Source of the DNA: Deltaproteobacteria bacterium
Lineage (GTDB): Bacteria; Desulfobacterota_B; Binatia; Binatales; Binataceae
Direction of reading: 5' to 3'
DNA: 8,107 bases
NCBI GenBank assembly: GCA_021827465.1
Contig: JAKAVX010000094.1
Location: 1-8,107, forward strand
The first letter of the stretch is position 1. Each line of letters opens with the position of its first letter. Under the pieces are notes generated by a model. It did not search any database. It saw only the letters and a program-made list of their open reading frames with translations, and had not been told where the DNA came from. The position numbers and the translations under genes were made by a program. Of this stretch, positions 6,047 through 8,107 are shown piece after piece.

Positions 6047-6784
6047 TCAATTTTTCCGCGCGTGGCGGGCGGCGGCGACCAGATCGGCAAAGGCGGCGCG
6101 GAACGTTTCGTCGTCATTCACGGGCGCGGCGAAGTCGAGGCGCGCAAAATCGTCGGCGCGGCGCAGGTCGATACCGTCGGGGTCGATACCGGTTGCCTGC
6201 CATCCCGCGCCGCTACGCCCGGCGAGACGATTTGCGCACAGATCGAGTTCGGCGCGCCGCTCGCGATTCATCCATTCGGCCGGCGCCGCTTCGCTCCCGG
6301 CGAGTCCCTGCGCACAATCCACCGCCAGCAGGTCGTGAGGCTGGATCCAGGCGATTTTGCCGAATCCGCCGACATAATGCGCCCGCTCGACCGCCATCCG
6401 GTAAAAGTGGAAATCGCCGAAATCGGCATAGAGAGCGCTTTTCGGCTGGCGCGCCAGGTAGCGCTGGCGATGGCGCGGCTCGGTGGTCATCTCGATGCGT
6501 CCGAGCAGAGTAAGGCGCGGTGAATCGAGCGGGTCGCGCCCGCTCTCAGCCGCCGAGACTATTAGCGAGACCCGCGGATCGGCCTTGAGATTGCGCGTGG
6601 CCTGCGCCAAATCGGACAACAGCAAAATCGGGCTGCCGTCCAGGTCCGCGGTGAGAAGCACGAGCGACGCGTAAGGCGCTCCCGAAACAAGCGTGGCGAG
6701 CGCGCCCCGATCGCAACGGCGCAGTAGCATCCGCGAGGTCCGCGCCGTGGCTTGTTTATCAGACTCTGCAGAAGATGCGCTCAT
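6047..6784 (-). CDS. PNPOx-like flavin split-barrel protein with degenerate DUF2470 (HugZ-like)
   Basis: A 245-residue protein. Residues about 18-148 match the pyridoxamine-phosphate-oxidase-like split barrel (RRCDRGALATL, PYASLVLLTADLDGSPILLLSDLAQATRNL, DPRVSLIV, LTLLGRIE, Y-ADFGDFHFYRM, YVGGFGKIAWI). Residues about 165-240 match DUF2470 (GIDPDGIDLR, RLDFAAPV). This combination is the HugZ/heme-utilisation-like group; some members bind FMN or degrade heme. The usual MNxDHxD start of DUF2470 reads MNRERRAEL here, so the His is lost and heme oxygenase activity is doubtful. The ATG at 6784-6782 is chosen because the open frame continues far upstream only as an antisense reading through aguB. 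Shine-Dalgarno is poor. It diverges from aguB with 57 nt between. Substrate unknown. Confidence 0.85.
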   Translation of the reverse strand: MSASSAESDKQATARTSRMLLRRCDRGALATLVSGAPYASLVLLTADLDGSPILLLSDLAQATRNLKADPRVSLIVSAAESGRDPLDSPRLTLLGRIEMTTEPRHRQRYLARQPKSALYADFGDFHFYRMAVERAHYVGGFGKIAWIQPHDLLAVDCAQGLAGSEAAPAEWMNRERRAELDLCANRLAGRSGAGWQATGIDPDGIDLRRADDFARLDFAAPVNDDETFRAAFADLVAAARHARKN

Positions 6785-6803
6785 TGATTCAGTCGTGACG
6801 GAT

Positions 6804-6823
6804 AGCGCGCACTTTCGCGCGCT
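6804..6823. repeat. inverted repeat in the divergent flavin-protein/aguB interval
   Basis: AGCGCGC (6804-6810) and GCGCGCT (6817-6823) form a perfect 7-bp inverted repeat around ACTTTC, centred in the only 57 nt that separate two divergent start codons. Its position suits an operator shared by both genes, but GC-only arms arise easily in GC-rich DNA and no regulator gene is adjacent. No clear promoter is visible in this short interval. Confidence 0.4.
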
Positions 6824-6841
6824 GGTATCAAGAATAGACAA

Positions 6842-7714
6842 ATGGAACCTCGGCCCGAAAGACTTACCGTCGCGCTCGTACAGATGAAGTGCGAGGCCGA
6901 GCCTGCGCGCAATCTCGAGTGTGCGCTGGCGCGAATCGGCGAGGCTGCGGCGCATGGCGCCGGTGTCGTCTGCCTGCCCGAGCTGTTTCTGTCCCATTAT
7001 CCGTGCCAGACCGAGGATACCCGTTTCTTCGACCTTGCCGAGCCGATTCCCGGTCCGACGACCGAGACGCTCGCCCGGATCGCCGCCGATAAAAGGGTCG
7101 TCCTCGTGTCCTCGCTCTTTGAAAAGCGCGCCGAGGGCGTCTATCACAACACCGCTGTGGTGTTCGACGCGGACGGGAAAATCGCGGGCCGCTACCGCAA
7201 GATGCATATTCCGGACGACCCGCGCTATTACGAGAAATTTTATTTCACGCCCGGCGATCTCGATTTCGTTTCGCATCCGACCGCTTACGGGCGGCTCGGA
7301 GTGCTGGTTTGCTGGGACCAATGGTTTCCCGAGGCGGCGCGGCTTACCGCGATGGCGGGTGCGATGATGCTGTTCTATCCGACCGCGATCGGATGGCATC
7401 GCGAGGAGGTCCCCGAGGTTCGCCGCGAGCAGGCCGACGCGTGGGAGACGGTCCAGCGCGGCCATGCGATCGCAAACGGTGTCTTCGTCGCGGTCGTGAA
7501 CCGGGTCGGCGTCGAGGGCGGGCTCGAATTCTGGGGCCGCTCGTTCGTCGCCGATCCGTTCGGGAAGATTATCGCCAAGGCCGGGTCGGGCGAGGAACTT
7601 CTGCTTGCCGAATGCGATCTCGGCAAGATCGAGGAAACGCGCCGCAACTGGCCGTTCCTGCGCGACCGCCGTATCGACGCTTACAAGGATCTTCTGCTCC
7701 GCTATCGTTCGTAG
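6842..7714 (+). CDS. aguB: N-carbamoylputrescine amidase
   Basis: A 290-residue nitrilase-superfamily enzyme that hydrolyses N-carbamoylputrescine to putrescine, CO2 and ammonia, the last step of the agmatine route. The catalytic triad is Glu47 (CLPELF), Lys120 (YRKMHIPDD) and Cys157 (VLVCWDQWFPE), with a further conserved Glu131 in YEKFYFTPGD. The segments MHIPDDP-YYEKFYFTPGD, CWDQWFPEAAR and YPTAIGWH, and the C-terminal NWPFLRDRRIDAY, are characteristic of the N-carbamoylputrescine group rather than of generic omega-amidases. Length fits the family and no signal peptide is seen. The ATG at 6842 lacks a clear Shine-Dalgarno. The next gene starts 7 nt after the stop and encodes agmatine deiminase, which independently supports the assignment. 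Confidence 0.95.
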   Translation: MEPRPERLTVALVQMKCEAEPARNLECALARIGEAAAHGAGVVCLPELFLSHYPCQTEDTRFFDLAEPIPGPTTETLARIAADKRVVLVSSLFEKRAEGVYHNTAVVFDADGKIAGRYRKMHIPDDPRYYEKFYFTPGDLDFVSHPTAYGRLGVLVCWDQWFPEAARLTAMAGAMMLFYPTAIGWHREEVPEVRREQADAWETVQRGHAIANGVFVAVVNRVGVEGGLEFWGRSFVADPFGKIIAKAGSGEELLLAECDLGKIEETRRNWPFLRDRRIDAYKDLLLRYRS

Positions 7715-7721
7715 GAAGTTC

Positions 7722-8107
7722 GTGATTCCGAAAGCGCATCGTGAACTGCTCAGCTCGTACCGGATGCCCGCCGAGTGGGAGCGGCACCTTGCGACCTACC
7801 TGGTATGGCCGCACAACCCCGACACGTGGCCCGGCAGGCTCGCCGCGATTCCGCCTGTGTTCGCCCGGATGGCCGCGGCGTTCGCGGCCTCGGAACCGGT
7901 AAGAATCCTCGTCAAGGACGAGTCCGCGGTCGAGCAGATTCGCGCGATGGTGCGCGAGCGAGTAAGTGATCCTGCCGCGATGGCGCGGGTGGAAATCCTC
8001 GTGGTTCCGACCAACGACTCGTGGGTGCGCGACCACGGGCCGATTTTCGTCAATCGCGTCGCGCCCGGCGACGGACCCGCGCAGATTGCTCGCGACTGTC
8101 GCTGCAA
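7722..8107 (+). CDS. aguA: agmatine deiminase, N-terminal part (partial at right edge)
   Basis: The first 128 codons of agmatine deiminase, which converts agmatine to N-carbamoylputrescine and ammonia; its product is the substrate of AguB. Family motifs are clear: YRMPAEWERHLATYLVWPHNPDTWPG (about 13-38) and PTNDSWVRDHGPIF, where the ND-W-RD-GP segment is part of the guanidine-modifying active site. The catalytic Cys and His lie beyond the window. I choose GTG at 7722 because AGGA at 7713-7716 lies 5 nt upstream; the alternative ATG at 7764 would cut into the conserved RMPAEW motif. The ribosome site overlaps the aguB stop codon, so the two genes are an operon and probably translationally coupled. 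The last residues before the edge (AQIARDCRC) are not conserved enough to judge. Confidence 0.93.
   Translation, partial: MIPKAHRELLSSYRMPAEWERHLATYLVWPHNPDTWPGRLAAIPPVFARMAAAFAASEPVRILVKDESAVEQIRAMVRERVSDPAAMARVEILVVPTNDSWVRDHGPIFVNRVAPGDGPAQIARDCRC

Noticed and set aside
6785..7465. 227-codon upstream extension of the flavin-barrel gene on the minus strand
   Set aside because: The extension is antisense to the catalytic region of aguB and resembles no family; conserved split-barrel sequence begins only after the Met at 6784.
7990..8107. Possible frameshift at the end of the aguA fragment
   Set aside because: The frame stays open to the edge, and the region after the WVRDHGP motif is too variable and too short here to call a shift.

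Overview
The window is a GC-rich bacterial chromosomal segment holding ordinary housekeeping and metabolic genes. It shows no insertion sequence, phage gene, CRISPR array, tRNA or rRNA. GTG starts, dense GC-rich coding and long antisense open frames are typical of a high-GC genome. The order SRP RNA - dnaX - ybaB - recR is an ancient arrangement, also known from Bacillus. Protein content (ferredoxin-type sulfite/nitrite reductase, Fe-superoxide dismutase, GFA protein, agmatine pathway) suits a free-living bacterium, perhaps an uncultured soil or proteobacteria-like lineage. The sequence alone does not fix the phylum.

Layout. 1-696 (-) is the N-terminal part of a siroheme sulfite/nitrite reductase that runs off the left edge. 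697-847 is a divergent control region with a good minus-strand promoter whose spacer carries two ACTTTAGT repeats. 848-1285 (+) encodes an Rrf2-family regulator with three cysteines. 1442-1867 (+) encodes a GFA/CENP-V-like zinc protein. A hairpin terminator at 1891-1922 separates it from the convergent sodB (1946-2524, -). Then come recR, ybaB and dnaX (2743-5774, -), headed by the small SRP RNA (5812-5911, -). 6047-6784 (-) is a flavin split-barrel protein with a degenerate DUF2470 tail. Divergent from it are aguB (6842-7714, +) and the start of aguA (7722 to the right edge, +).

How the genes work together. The Rrf2 protein very probably controls the adjacent reductase through the repeats overlapping its promoter; whether the signal is NO/nitrite, cysteine/sulfide or Fe-S status is open. 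DnaX (clamp loader), YbaB (nucleoid protein) and RecR (recombinational repair) form a replication/repair operon whose leader contains the SRP RNA. AguA and AguB together turn agmatine into putrescine.

No convincing undescribed system is present. The observation most worth following is the Rrf2/reductase switch: the regulator has unusual cysteine spacing and a candidate aspartate ligand, and its probable operator sits inside the target promoter.
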